64,000 nt of DNA, from NCBI RefSeq assembly GCF_002878395.1, contig NW_025856222.1:328000-391999 (forward strand). Direction: 5' to 3'. Below are positions 23,601 through 34,510 of this stretch, piece after piece (the first letter of the stretch is position 1; the number at the start of each line of letters is the position of its first letter). The stretch comes from Capsicum annuum (taxonomy: Eukaryota; Streptophyta; Magnoliopsida; Solanales; Solanaceae). A program made the position numbers and the translations under genes. Under the pieces are notes generated by a model. That model was given only the letters and a program-made list of their open reading frames with translations. It did no database searches and was not told the origin of the DNA.

Positions 23601-24100
23601 CCTATTGGACTTGTGTACTCAACCTTAACCTATTGGCACACCATGCAATTAGCCATGAAGTCAGCCACATCTCTCTTCATGCCATTCCATCAATAGATCT
23701 CCTTGAGATCATGATATATCCTAGTCGAGTTGGGATGAACAACATAGTGCGACTCATGAGCCTCACATAAAATCCTTTGTCACAACCCATTGACATCATG
23801 AACACATAACCTCCCTTGGTACCATAAAGTAGCATCACCACTGATCTCAAACACCACTACCTTTTGCCTACCAATGTCACTCTTGATTTTCATCAAGATA
23901 GAATCTAGCACTTGTTTCTCCTTAATATCTGCACTGTAAGACGATCGAACCGTTTCTTACACCATCATACCACCATCTTTGGAGTCCAAGAGGCAAACTC
24001 TAAGATTAGAGAAATGGTGAATATCCTTCACCAATTCCTTCTTTTCTTTCCTCACATGAGCCAAACTCCCCATGGATAACTTTTTAAGAGCATCAGCAAC
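23601..24100 (-). pseudogene. TE-4 integrase zinc-binding domain and linker
   Basis: The minus strand gives HYVVHPNS, IYHDLKEIY-stop-WNGMKRDV and NCMVCQ, the HHCC site with all four ligands visible and a TAG stop where the family has Trp. Before it lies the linker with KQVLDSILMKIK near 23920 and GGDATLWYQGR near 23830. The stop is a G-to-A change of TGG. Confidence 0.8.
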
Positions 24101-24423
24101 CACTTAGCCTTATCTGGATGATAGTGATAACTCATATCATAATCCTTGAGAAGCCCAAGCTATCTTCTCTACCTGAGATTAAGCTTTTTCTAGGTGAACA
24201 TATAGTGTGTACTCTTACGATCGAAAAAGATATCCACGTGAACACCATACAAATAATGCTGCCATATTTTCAAAGCAAATATAATCGCCAATAGCTCTAA
24301 ATCATAAGTAGGATAATTCCTCTCATGTACATTTAACTGCCTGGAAGTATAGAAAATTACCTTCCCATCTTGCATCAACACACAACTAAGACCTACTTGA
24401 GATGCATCATAATAAACCATGAA
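24101..24423 (-). pseudogene. TE-4 RNase H
   Basis: A 76-codon open part (24190-24420) reads [39 protein letters not shown] and [12 protein letters not shown], then FFDRKS where the family has TDHKS. The first Asp, Glu and next Asp of the active site can be seen. The C-terminal part below 24190 continues in other frames (YHYHPDKAK-like words near 24120). It would remove RNA from the RNA-DNA hybrid during reverse transcription. Confidence 0.85.
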
Positions 24424-25464
24424 CTAATCATTTCCTTTCGGCAAAGTCAGAATTAGAGCCAAAGTTAACTTATCCATCAACTTCTTGAAACTCCCTTCAT
24501 AAGCATTTGTCCAAGAAAACTTAACCTTTTTTTGAGTTAACTTAGTCAAAGGAGCATCTATTGATGAAAAGCTTTCCACAAACAGCCTATAATACTCGGT
24601 TAAACCCAAGAAGCTCTGAATATTGAATGGAGTCATAGGTCTAGGCCACCTCTTTACCACCACAACCTTTTACAGATCTACTATGATCCCCTCACTAGAA
24701 ATAATATGACCCAAGAATGTTACAGCATTCAACCAAAACTCACACTTGGAAAAATTGGCATATAACTTTTGTTTCTTTAAGTTCTGCAACACCACATAGA
24801 GGTTATTAGCATGATCCACCTTGATCTTTGAATAAACTAGACTGTCATCAATAAATAAAATGATGAAGAGGTCCAAATACAGATGAAAAACCATGTATAT
24901 CAGATCCATAAATTCTGCCAAAGCATTAATCAACTCAAATGACATTACCAAAAACTCAAAGTGCCCATATCGAGTATGAAAAGCCATCTTAGGGATATCC
25001 ACCTCCTTAATATTTAGCAGATAGTGCCCAGACTGGAGATCTATCATAGAAAAGAATTTGGCACCTTACAACTGCTCAAATAGATCATCTATTCTTAGAA
25101 GAGAATACTTGTTCTTGACCATCACCTTGTTCAGTTGCCTATAATCAATGCACATATAAAGGGAACCATCCTTATTGCGCACAAATAACACCGGTGCAGC
25201 CCAAGGAGACACACTAGGATGAATAAACACCTTATATAGAAGATTCTTCAGTTTATCCTTAAGTTCCCTTAACTTTGCCAAAGCAATTCTATATGGTGGA
25301 ATAGAAATGGGATAAGTGACTGAAATTAGAGCAGTAGCAAACTCTATTTCCCTCTCTGGACAAAAACCAAGAAGATCATTCGAAAAGACCTCTAGAAACT
25401 CATTAACCACTGGAATAGATTGGAAAGAAGGACCTTCTAATTTAGAATCTTTAACCTGGACCAA
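24424..25464 (-). pseudogene. TE-4 reverse transcriptase
   Basis: Three open pieces follow one another. 25066-25464 holds [37 protein letters not shown] and RIDDLFEQL. 24670-25047 holds [24 protein letters not shown] and [14 protein letters not shown], with both catalytic Asp of the F-x-D-D site. 24424-24663 holds SFLGLTEYYRLFVESFSS, the thumb-side end. Only single breaks lie between them. It is the best preserved RT in the window next to that of TE-8. Confidence 0.9.
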
Positions 25465-25548
25465 ATGATAAAGAAAGCCTTTGGAGATTAACCGATGAGC
25501 TCTAAGATAAGAAATAAATCTCCCCCTAGGAGCTAAAGAATGACTCTC

Positions 25549-25870
25549 TCATTCTATAACTGGCTCATCAGGGAACCTTAAGATAACCCTACAGGTCCGA
25601 TAAACTAAGAACATATAACAAGAATGCAATAAATCCATACCTAGAATGACATTGAAATCCACCATATCTAGCTCAAATATATCCACCAATGTCTTCTTGC
25701 CACCAATAGATACCACACACACACACCTATCATGGTAGAAATAGAAAAAGGTTCCAAAATAACTTCCAGATTGAAACCAAAATATATAACCATATAAGAA
25801 AATATTTGACCCTAAATTAAGCAAATAATATACGTCATAAGAGAAAAGTAGTAATTTACCAGTTATAACA
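25549..25870 (-). pseudogene. TE-4 aspartic protease
   Basis: It is open at 25549-25824. LELDMVDF-like FELDMVDFNVILGMDLL and CRVILRFPDEPVIE are clear. The active-site region reads LLNLGSN, with the catalytic Asp replaced by Asn. A stretch of (AC)7 at 25713-25726 falls inside and spells Cys-Val repeats. It lies between the knuckle and RT as expected. Confidence 0.8.
25713..25726. repeat. (CA)7 microsatellite inside the TE-4 protease
   Basis: Fourteen bases of pure CA. On the coding strand it reads Cys-Val-Cys-Val, which does not occur at this place in the related proteases of TE-3 and TE-8. It is a second case of a short tandem repeat growing inside a dead coding region. Confidence 0.85.
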
Positions 25871-26034
25871 TCAGGTGATGCCTCAGATTCTTGTTAGGAC
25901 GCTAAAGTATACAACTTTTTCCAACCAATACTACAACTAGGATTGGTAATAAAAGTAGATACAACACCACTAGATGTATGAGCGAAAGATTAAGCCACAT
26001 GATTCTTATTCTCTCTTGTAGCAACCTTATTAAT

Positions 26035-26079
26035 TGAATAATCTCGGAGTTGATGGCCTGACTTGCCACACTTGAAGCA
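26035..26079 (-). pseudogene. TE-4 gag zinc knuckle
   Basis: The minus strand reads C-F-K-C-G-K-S-G-H-Q-L-R-D-Y-S. The first, second and third ligands (C, C, H) are kept, and the fourth Cys is Tyr, by one G-to-A change. Confidence 0.88.
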
Positions 26080-26099
26080 TATATTCCTTTCTTCATTAC

Positions 26100-27168
26100 A
26101 ATAACCCCAATAAGGACGACCACAAAACTGATAAGGAGGTAATGAGAAACTGACTGACCTCTACTTGCCTGAGATTAGGCACCATGTGCCTAAAAATTAT
26201 CACCATCATGATAACGTCTGTCACCTAACTGATCAGGAGCACTAGCAGAAGAGTAGGGATCAAAACTCCCCCACTTCTTATTCTACCATTTTCCACCATC
26301 TTAACCACTCTAAGACTGAGCATCTCCCTGATCAGAAAACTTGTTCCTCTTACCCTATCTATCCCCAAACTCTGCCTGCTTCCTCTTTTTATCCTCCACT
26401 TACTATATTTGAATAATTAGCCTAGAGATGACTATATCCTTAATCAGCAAGGTAGTCTTGCACTCCAAATTCAAATCCTGATTCAACCTAAAAGCGAACT
26501 TCCTTATCATAGCCCGCAGTAAGCTACCAAAGTAGGAGCATACCTTAACAATTGGTGAAACTTCAAGGCATAGTCCTTGAAAGATATTCTCCTCTGCTTG
26601 AGGTTCACAAACTCCTCCATCTTTGCTTCCCTCAACTCCTGAGGAAAGAAATAATCCATAAAATCCCCAGAGAAGGTATCCCATTAGGATAAATCCTCCA
26701 CATCTCCTCTATATCTATCCCACTTTTCATACCACTAATATTTAACCTCCTTAAGTTGATAAGCTGCAAAGTTTACCCTCTTAACATTGGTAGTCTGCAT
26801 TACCCAAAATATTTTTTCCATTTTATCCAAGAATCCCTAAGGACCCTTCTCTACTTTAACTCCAAAAAACTTTGGAGGACTTATCTTCATAAATTGTCCA
26901 ACCCTAGTGGCCTCAGTAGACAAAGCACCAAACACATCCTACTCGTCTTGAGCAACAACTAATTTAGCAATAGCATGAATAGACTGATGGAATTCCATAT
27001 TAGTCACCTCATATTAAAGAGGACTAGTAGCAACTGATGGAACTCCAGAACTATCAGGGATAGGTCTGTGAGAATGAAGATAAACCCAGAAGTAGGATAC
27101 ACCCCTTCAGCATTACCCCTCATAGATGGGATAGAAGAATTTCATAGTGTTCCAGATCTACAAGTCAT
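26100..27168 (-). pseudogene. gag: TE-4 gag
   Basis: The likely start is the ATG at 27168 (MTCRSGTL then a stop), matching the MPLRSGT start of TE-8. The core between about 26420 and 26760 shows WDTFSGDFMDYFFPQEL-like and EFVNLKQRRI-like words in two frames, and KFAFRLNQDLNLECKT. Premature stops begin within ten codons of the start. The gene lies next to the primer site. Confidence 0.8.
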
Positions 27169-27364
27169 GATATGAAAGATAAATAAACAAGGATTAGAGA
27201 ATATTTTGGGACTGAAACTCCAATCTTGAAAATAGACTACCAAGAAAGTGAAACATTCCTAAATGCCTTGTAGCATTGCTCTTATGAGAGTGGTATGCTA
27301 TACACCCATGAAAGAGACTCTACTAGATACGGCTTTGTGGACTCCTAATTGACCATGAACCAAG

Positions 27365-27376
27365 GCTCTAATACCA
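27365..27376 (-). promoter_or_regulatory. TE-4 primer binding site (initiator tRNA-Met)
   Basis: The minus strand reads TGGTATTAGAGC, one C-to-T change from the usual site. It lies three bases from the right LTR. Confidence 0.9.
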
Positions 27377-27379
27377 ACT

Positions 27380-29767
27380 TGACATGACATACCTTAGGGT
27401 CATGTCGTAATGGGCGTCCCAAGTCCAACCCAGACTAGAGACCACCCCCTTTACCTAACCCAACCTCTAGCCACCCCTAAGTTGGATGAATTTTGAGCAT
27501 GTAATAAGATAGTGTAATAGCTCACATAAGCACTATAGGATAAGATCCCAACCATGACCAACCCAATTAAGTTCAACCATCCCATACCAAATCATTCCAG
27601 AACAAGGGCCACAAACCAGGCCATAACCAAGGATGTTCTAATACATAATATAATTAATCCCAAAATGAAATAGGATGGAGCAACCAACAATATCATCCAA
27701 TGATGTCAACCCTTTATTTTATTAAAATGCCAAGGCCGACACCAATATTGATCCCACCTATTCTAAACTATAAAAGTACCATAAAACCTCTAACCAAAAG
27801 AGTAATATAATCTGATTGGGACATAGACCCAACCATAGCTAAAACCAATATTAAAAATAAAATTAAAGTATCTAGAAATATCCATAACATGAAATAGATC
27901 CTTTCAAAAGGATGGAAGCTTATTACTTTAGTCCAAATATTGTCCCTGAGTTAGTCACTTCGTAGGAGGAGTAGCATGGTTAGTTCCTGCATAGCACGAG
28001 TATAGAGCCACCAGTAGATGAGGTTAGTGATTGAATGTTAGCATGATCTTAGGGTAAGGATAAAATAATAGAATTTATAAAACCAAGTAAAACTATTCAT
28101 ATGCACATAACCATACATATATATATCCATACTGGGAAAAGGGACCAGGTTTAGCATGCCTTTAAAACCTTTACCTGGGTTGTATAGCTTTGCCATCCTA
28201 AGCCACCCATAGGCTATATGGGTTTAGGTTCCCCTACTAAAAGGGCCTCAGTATGTGTAACCGTATGATGAGGAAAGAAATCCTTGGGATGACTAGTACA
28301 TCCACAAAATATAGTGTGACATTATGCACACAGTCACCAAGACCAACCTCATATTGACAAATATGAGTTTCAGTTTTGATATTCTCGGGACCTCCAGCTT
28401 TGCTACACATCCCGCCATTAATGACCAATTAAAACCAATTTCCAAATAACCAAACCATTATCACTTTATTAACCAAGACTATTGATATTGGTATCATCAT
28501 ACCAACCCTTACTTGCTAGTATCATCCATAGCCAACAATTTATAGGTTTAAGAGGACTTTTACGCGCCCTTCTATTTACCATATTAAACCACTTGGGGAC
28601 TTCTATGTTCCCCACAAGTATAACCATTTAGCATTATTCCATTTCAATCTATTTAAACCATGCATAATTTATTTACCAAGTTTTAAAACATGTAAGAGTT
28701 CCATTAAAATAGCTAATGCAATAAACAAATCTTTATAAGAATTTTGTCAAACATATTAGGGGCATAATATGAACAAAACTAATTCCAAGTACCATTAAGC
28801 CATTCCCATGCAATCCAATTATCCAAAACCACCATTAATGCATCTAAAAATGTAATTAAAACCATCAAAAATTATATCCAACTATTTAATATTAGAACCC
28901 CTAATTCATACTTGTAAACCAAAATTATACAATCAATAAAATCTTTGAAACATTCATAAAACTATGCCTTTAGATATAATTAACAATGAGGGGAGAGAAT
29001 ATTCCTTAAACCAAGATGATGATGGAAATAAACACCAAGACAAGCCCCAAATTGATCCTTTAGTTGAAACCCTAGCTTTCCTTGCCTAAAAGCTCTTAAA
29101 AAAATTTTAGAGTGTTTAGAAGAGTTTCTAAGTGTTAAGGACTGGAATAATAGGGTAAATAACCTCCCAAGTAGGTTAAAATTCATGTTACCCTATTAGG
29201 ATAAGCAGGGAATATCCAGAATACCCCCACTTAAGTTGCATTAAAATCCCATCATAGGGACACAAATGGCTCGTATGAGTCATACCCTCTAATATGATTG
29301 GTATCCTATACTCGTATCCTGGCCTCAGCCCTTAGATACAACACTATCCTACATATGAATCATCCAACTAAGTTGTATTGACAACATATGATCCATACCT
29401 TTCATTCATACCCCTAGTAGATTTAAACCTAAGAAAGATTTAGATATTGTCCACTATAGGAGTCCTGGTTATGATTGGTACCCTAACTTATAGCTCATGG
29501 TAAGCCACTCATACTTAGATCCAACCTAATTAACCAAGTCTAAGATTAAATTAAGGAACCAAATAATCTATAACCACCAATATGACTCATACCCCTAGCC
29601 ATATCCATTCTAGCAACCAAAACCCAACCCACCAACCAACACTATTAAGTATACTACTGGACCATACTATCTATACCCCAACATATGGCTCATACCCATG
29701 AGTCATATTAGGTCTATAGATCAGAATTCTAGGAAATATTCTAAGGTCCAAAAACCAAGGTGTTTCA
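27380..29767 (-). repeat. TE-4 5' LTR (right copy)
   Basis: It begins TGACATGACAT and ends CAAGGTGTTTCA, and aligns throughout with 19881-22310. The U3 subrepeat block is at 29235-29710. Short open frames 28237-28428 and 28980-29186 match no domain. Confidence 0.93.
29235..29710 (-). repeat. GTACGA/TCGTAC subrepeat block, right TE-4 LTR
   Basis: The partner of 21785-22270. Many CG of the left copy read CA or TG here (GAGTCATACCC, CTCATACCC), consistent with decay of methylated CG. Confidence 0.75.
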
Positions 29768-29772
29768 TTTAA
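29768..29772. repeat. TE-4 target-site duplication, right copy (TTTAA)
   Basis: The partner of TTCAA at 19876-19880. It equals the undisturbed sequence near 13826. Confidence 0.85.
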
Positions 29773-31401
29773 CCATGTAAATATGTTATCCTATAAAGTT
29801 TAACACATTTCCATGTTCAAATTGATGTTTATCACTTATTTATAGAAATATATTATGTTTTGGGTCTTTGAAATATGATTTCATACCACTATTTTTAAGC
29901 ATTGTTATCATATTTTTGTGATCATTCAATTCTGGTGGGTTATGATCACCTGATACCTATGTTTTTACGTGTTTTCCATTTTCAAGTTTCAAGTTAGTCA
30001 GATCATGATTTTATTATTTTATTCAAACTACTATGTTTATGTTAAGCACTTATTAGTATCATACCATATAATGTTAGACCCATAACAATAACAGTGCTAT
30101 TCAGGTGAGAGTAGGATTTAGCATCAACTGAACCCAAGGATGGGGGCTCACCTAGCTGTAGAGGGTGTAACCTTTATTAGCAGTCCTTAAGTTCCATAAT
30201 TACATAGTTAGCATAGGTATAAGAGGTCTTCCTTCTAGTAGAGGATGGACACTCCTTTAGGGGCACCTACTAGTAGAGGGTGATTCCTTAGTCCTTTGGG
30301 ACACCAGATTAGTGGATCTACATAACCATGTGTTAATACCCATGGCAAGGTACTGACACTCTTCCAATTGGGATTATAGGTTATACCTATCAACTCAGAT
30401 TGAAAAATATCGATTACATGATAGCCCCCACAGTTTCAGTCAGTATTCAATTTATCTCAATTCAGGTTTGGCTGATCAAGTAATTAGATTTTAGTAATTA
30501 TTCAGTTAGTTTTACAAATTATTCATGTTATTTAGATCATGTTAGTACATGTTATACTTGGTCTTACATTCTCAATGTTACATGTTCATGGTTTCATGAT
30601 CAGTATCCATATATGATCCTCAGTTTAGTTTTATAGCATGTTCAGATTTATATGAGATTTACATACTATGTTCATATTTTTACTGCTTCCCAACTTTAGT
30701 TATACTTTTTCTACAAAATTAAAGTGTTAAGAAACTAAGTTAAGTGATTAAACATCTTATCAGATTATGTTTGTACTCATGTTTTATGATACTTTATCTT
30801 TCATTTGATTTCAGTCTCTTGGTAAGTCTACTTGAACTTAGCATGCTTGTTTTAAGATTATTTATGTAGTCAGTTTTACTTATTGCATTTATCCCTACTT
30901 ACTCAATACATTCTAGAAGTACTGATTCATATATACATCTATGTGGCTACATTATTTCATAATGTAGGTACCAGTTGTAACCTACACAACATAATTGGGT
31001 AGTTCCCACCTTTTAGTTAGTAGGTGATAAGTCTTTTTGTTTTGGGGACTCCAACCCATTGCATTTTATGTGTTGTATTTTGATTATTCATATGTATTGA
31101 TTATTGATATTTGGAGGCATGTCCAAGCTATCTATAGTTAGTATAGTAGAGGCTTCATAGATAGTCAGTCAGCGTCATTACATGTAATTCAAGTTTATTT
31201 TCTTAGTTTTATCATGTTGTAAAATTTATTAATATTTCATTTATTAAGACTTTCTCATGTCCATGTTTTTGCTCAATAAATTTAGTCTTTATATAATTTA
31301 AATCAATTGCTCAATTAGTATGTTAGTACATAGGTTAGCTTGGGATCACTCATAATTCTAAGTATTGTATTACGACTAGGGGTTAGCCTCAAGTCGTGAC
31401 T
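29773..31401 (+). repeat. TE-2 right LTR, fragment b
   Basis: It resumes the LTR with CCATGTAAATATGTT (compare 13832) and ends CAAGTCGTGACT, where the left copy has GGGTCGTGACA. The AGTAGAGG repeats recur at 30150-30290. Directly after it (ACTAGCTTGCAAGC) the TE-5 LTR can be read. Confidence 0.9.
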
Positions 31402-31624
31402 ACTAGCTTGCAAGCATAATTATTTGGTGTGACAATACCATTTGATAAATGTCTAAATGGATGAATCCTTAGTTAAATGGATGGGTTATGGGTAAATATT
31501 TTAATTTTGGCTTAAAGGGAGTTGAACAGATCGCCGTAGAAGGTGGAGGTCCCGAGGAGACCGATACTAGAAACCATATTTTCTAGCATGTGGACCTTGG
31601 TGGTCGTGTTTATAGTTTACAATT

Positions 31625-31641
31625 TATATATATATATATAT
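31625..31641. repeat. TA microsatellite in TE-5 LTR
   Basis: An uninterrupted alternating TA run of about 17 bases. It could be mistaken for a promoter TATA element, but its length and position inside a dead LTR argue for a simple repeat. Confidence 0.85.
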
Positions 31642-32190
31642 TGGAATGGCTGGGGTCATATATTCTCTTTCCCTTCTTAAGATTTCTCCAATTCATGCGG
31701 CTAACACCTGCTGGAGCCTTTCTACAGGGGGAGTGAACCCATATAGCCTGTAGATGCCCTTCAAAATCCAAACTCTTTCCATAATAGGTACACGAGAAAT
31801 ATTTGGATTTTTTGAAATATTAGAGCTACATTGTCCAGGTTAATGATTTTAAATCTCATACTAAACCTTGTTCCCTATCCCAATAAGTTATATATAGGTA
31901 TGTATGCCTGTAAGTGAACGTGTACACTGAGATTGGATTGCATTTTGAAATGGCATTATTTTATCCCTATCCTGAGTTGCATTCTAGCTCTCACCCTGCT
32001 AACCATCCTAGGACACTACGTTGTTTCATAATGTAGGGTCAGATGACACTTTTTTACCTTGTGTAGAATTAGGTAATTCAGTTTATCGATTCATTTATGG
32101 TAAAGTGGTGAGCTTCTATCTTCCCAAAAGCTTAGTCATTCTATCTGTTTCTTTCCATATTTTAGAATTGTAGAATTCACATCAATATTA

Positions 32191-32217
32191 TCATTGTCAT
32201 TGTCATTGTCATTGTCA
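32191..32217. repeat. TCATTG hexanucleotide repeat, about 4.5 units
   Basis: TCATTG is repeated four times and partly a fifth, just before the conserved end of the TE-5 LTR. I do not see an equivalent array in the related LTRs of TE-4, -7 or -8. Confidence 0.88.
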
Positions 32218-32479
32218 TGGTTGGGGGCATGTCTCGACCTAACTTTATATTTAAATTGGTTTAGAGGTTTTTGTTGACATATGTGGGTTGGATGGTGTTT
32301 TTGACTCTTAGAGATTATTTTGAGTTACATTACCTATTTTATATTTGTTCTTTAGTTGTCTTCCACTTTGTTTCTATATGGTTATGTTTGGATTGGACAG
32401 GCTATGGAGGTAGTCTCTGGCCCATGATGAGCTTGAGATACCCATCACGGCCAGGCTTGAGGTTGAGTTGGGACAAGCT

Positions 32480-32491
32480 TGGTATTAAAGC
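32480..32491 (+). promoter_or_regulatory. TE-5 primer binding site (initiator tRNA-Met), two changes
   Basis: TGGTATTAAAGC differs from TGGTATCAGAGC by one C-to-T and one G-to-A. The leader that follows (GTAGCGTGCCATGCTTATAA and TTTAGTAATATTTCCCTTTC) is nearly that of TE-6. Confidence 0.85.
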
Positions 32492-32689
32492 ATAGTTTTA
32501 GGATTTTTTGATGTTTATAAAGCCATATTTAGTAGAATTCCTTTTATAGTTGTGTAGCGTGCCATGCTTATAAGAGGGATGCTAAAACATATTTAGTAAT
32601 ATTTCCCTTTCTTATATTTTATTTTTGGTTATAGAGTCTAGAGTCATTGAATTTCTCTAACTCCTAATTTGCTCATATTTAAAATCAGG

Positions 32690-33540
32690 CCTCCTCAATG
32701 ATTTGATGTTTGTAGGAACTCTACCAAAACCTCTACACTACCCGATGGCAATGTGAATGGGACCCACCTTATTAATGGAGTATAGACCCAATCTAGAGTC
32801 CCTGTTCCCAATTGTGCTTCTCCACCTGAGGTTCTATCTGTCCCTACTAGTCCTTTTCCGATTGGTAACACTTATGCTCAGTCACCTCAAGAAGATATCT
32901 CAACTGGAAAATTTTATCGTTCAATTCATTTGTTGACTCAATTGGTGACTTTTGAGTCTTTCCAGTTAAGTCAAGGTAGTTCTATTTCTCTTTCTTCAGA
33001 GGTTACTCAAGTTGGTCATTTCATAAAGTTGAATTCTCTAACCTTCACAGGCTCTAAGGTTGAGGAGGATCCTTAAAGATTTATTAATGATATAGATAAA
33101 ATATTTAGGCTGATATATGCTTCTGATTCATAGGGTGTGGAGTTTACTGCATATCAGTTGAAAGATATGGCATATAAGTGGTATGTAGAGTAGGAGCAGT
33201 TGAGAGGTGATGATGTTGAGGTAGCTATATGGGATGAGTTCTCTGGTGCCTTCCTTGATCATTTTGTTTCCTTAGGAGTTAAGGGAAGTGAAGGTACAGG
33301 AGTTTGTAAATTTAAAGCAGGCAAAATAAGTCTGAAGGAGTATGACTTAAAATTCCATCAGTTGTCTCGCTATACTTCGGAGTTAGTGTCTAGTATGAAG
33401 GATAAAATGAGGAAGTTTGCTTCTGGTTTATCTTTTAACTTGGTATTGGAATGTAAGAATCAATGTTAAACAATGATATAGATATTTCTATACTTATGGT
33501 TTATATATAAAAGGTGGAGCATGAAAATAAGAAATATGTG
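32690..33540 (+). pseudogene. gag: TE-5 gag
   Basis: The reading starts around 32690 (the family MPPRR-like opening is now RPPQ with no ATG). Clear parts are FIKLNSLTFTGSKVEEDP, FINDIDKIFRLIYASDS and EFTAYQLKDMAYKWYVE. The open stretch 33200-33469 follows with WDEFSGAFLDHFV, ISLKEYDLKFHQLSRY and MKDKMRKFASGLS. This is the retrotransposon gag domain. Stops fall at 33190-33192 (TAG) and elsewhere, and one frame change lies near 33290. It would form the particle shell. Confidence 0.87.
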
Positions 33541-33843
33541 GAGATTGGAGACAGAAAAAATAAGAAGTTCAGGTATTCATAGTAGGGCAGAGGTCAGCAA
33601 GCTAGTGGGAGAGATGGTAGATAGTTGAGAAATAAGAAGACTTGGGGAAACTTTGGTTCATATTCTTTGGCTAGTGCTCCTTGTCCGAAGTCATCTAGTG
33701 ATCATTGATTTTAGACTAGTACCGATCATTAGGCATAGGGTGCCTAGTCTCAGGCTAGTAGATCTCAATCAGCCACACCATATCGTTCTTGTAGATTTTA
33801 TGGTCAACTTCACAAGGGATATTTTGATGAGGGGAGAGATTAG

Positions 33844-33888
33844 TGCTTTAATTGTGATTATCTTGGTCACATGTAGTGGGATTACCCT
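33844..33888 (+). pseudogene. TE-5 gag zinc knuckle
   Basis: It reads C-F-N-C-D-Y-L-G-H-M-stop-W-D-Y-P. The C, C and H ligands are kept. The fourth Cys is Tyr, as in TE-3 and TE-4, and a TAG stop sits before the Trp. Confidence 0.85.
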
Positions 33889-34039
33889 ACGACTACGGTA
33901 TCCACTAGGGCTAATAAAGTTCCGATAGCACTTCTTTGACTTCTGCTCTAGTGGGTGCTACTTCTAGTACCGACACTGGTTAGTATTGTTTTTATGCTCT
34001 TGCAACCCATTAGGAATCTGAGGCATCTCCTGATGTTAT

Positions 34040-34340
34040 CACTGGTACAGTAAAGCTTTTATTCGTAGATGTGTATTATTTGCTTGATATAGGGTTTACC
34101 CTTTCTTATGTGACCACTTATATGGCTGTACATTTTATTTTCGGTCCTAAAATCATTTCTAAGACTTTCTCTGTCTCTTCTCCAGTGGGTGATTCTATTA
34201 TGGTGAGAAAGGTCTATATGGGTGTCTATTTATTATATAAAGTCCTTGGTGGATTTGATAGTATTGAACATGGTGGATTTTTATGTCATTTTGGGGATAG
34301 ATTTGATTTAGTCGTGCTATGCTTCTCTAGATTGTAGGAC
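34040..34340 (+). pseudogene. TE-5 aspartic protease
   Basis: LFVDVYYLLDIGFTLSYVTTYMA covers the active site with D-I-G in place of D-S-G, followed by FSVSSPVGDSIMVRKVYMG. The later VDF-ILGMDWL motif is split by a frame change near 34240-34300 (DFYVILGIDL in another frame). The catalytic Asp and Gly are kept. Confidence 0.82.
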
Positions 34341-34510
34341 CCATAAGGTCAGCTTCCAATTTCCTAATGAACAAGTAACTGAATGGGCGAAAATTTCCAT
34401 AGTGCCAAAAGGGAGGTTTATTTCTTATCTTAAGGTCCCAAAGTTGATTTTACAAGGGGTGTCTTTATCATCTGGTTTGGATTAAAGATTCTAGTTCTGA
34501 GATTCTCTCT

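Larger units (their letters stand above)
19881..29767 (-). mobile_element. TE-4: full-length but decayed Ty3/gypsy chromovirus, inserted in the TE-2 right LTR
   Basis: LTRs of 2430 and 2388 bp flank a 5.07-kb interior. The primer site is by the right LTR and the polypurine tract by the left LTR, so it reads minus. All domains can be found in order: gag, CCHC, protease, RT, RNase H, integrase with zinc-binding, core and GPY-type tail. Stops and frameshifts occur throughout, but several parts stay open for over 120 codons. It is the most complete coding copy in the window together with TE-8. Confidence 0.93.
4106..31401 (+). mobile_element. TE-2: non-autonomous (coding-poor) LTR retrotransposon, twice interrupted
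   Basis: The parts are the left LTR (4106-4278 plus 13471-15457), an internal region (15458-18923) and the right LTR (18924-19880 plus 29773-31401). The intact-length right LTR sums to about 2.59 kb. Primer site and polypurine tract are both present, giving plus orientation. The 3.47-kb interior shows no gag or pol. TE-3 lies in its left LTR and TE-4 in its right LTR. The first 411 or so bases of the left LTR are missing at 4106. It resembles a large retrotransposon derivative (LARD) and is related to TE-6. Confidence 0.85.
31402..32475 (+). repeat. TE-5 5' LTR, 3' portion
   Basis: GAAGGTGGAGGTCCCGAGG near 31538 matches the reverse complement of GGACCTCCACCTTC near 20930 in TE-4, with the surrounding order kept. 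The end (CCCATCACGGCCAGG, then GGGACA) matches the LTR ends of TE-6 and TE-7. It begins at a point equal to the middle of the TE-4 LTR, right where TE-2 ends, so TE-2 probably lies inside it and the upstream part was lost near 4106. An open frame at 32271-32495 crosses the LTR end and is not a gene. Confidence 0.82.

Noticed and set aside
23183..23770. Longest open frame in the window (195 codons, plus strand)
   Set aside because: It lies exactly antisense to TE-4 integrase core and zinc-binding sequence. Its residues show no family of their own, and the minus strand carries the real motifs.
24101..25464. Endogenous pararetrovirus origin of RT/RNase H
   Set aside because: LTRs, integrase, primer sites and five-base duplications are present, and no movement or coat protein is seen. 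This is a Ty3/gypsy retrotransposon.
31625..31641. TATA box for a host promoter
   Set aside because: It is a simple TA repeat within a truncated LTR with no gene downstream that it could serve.
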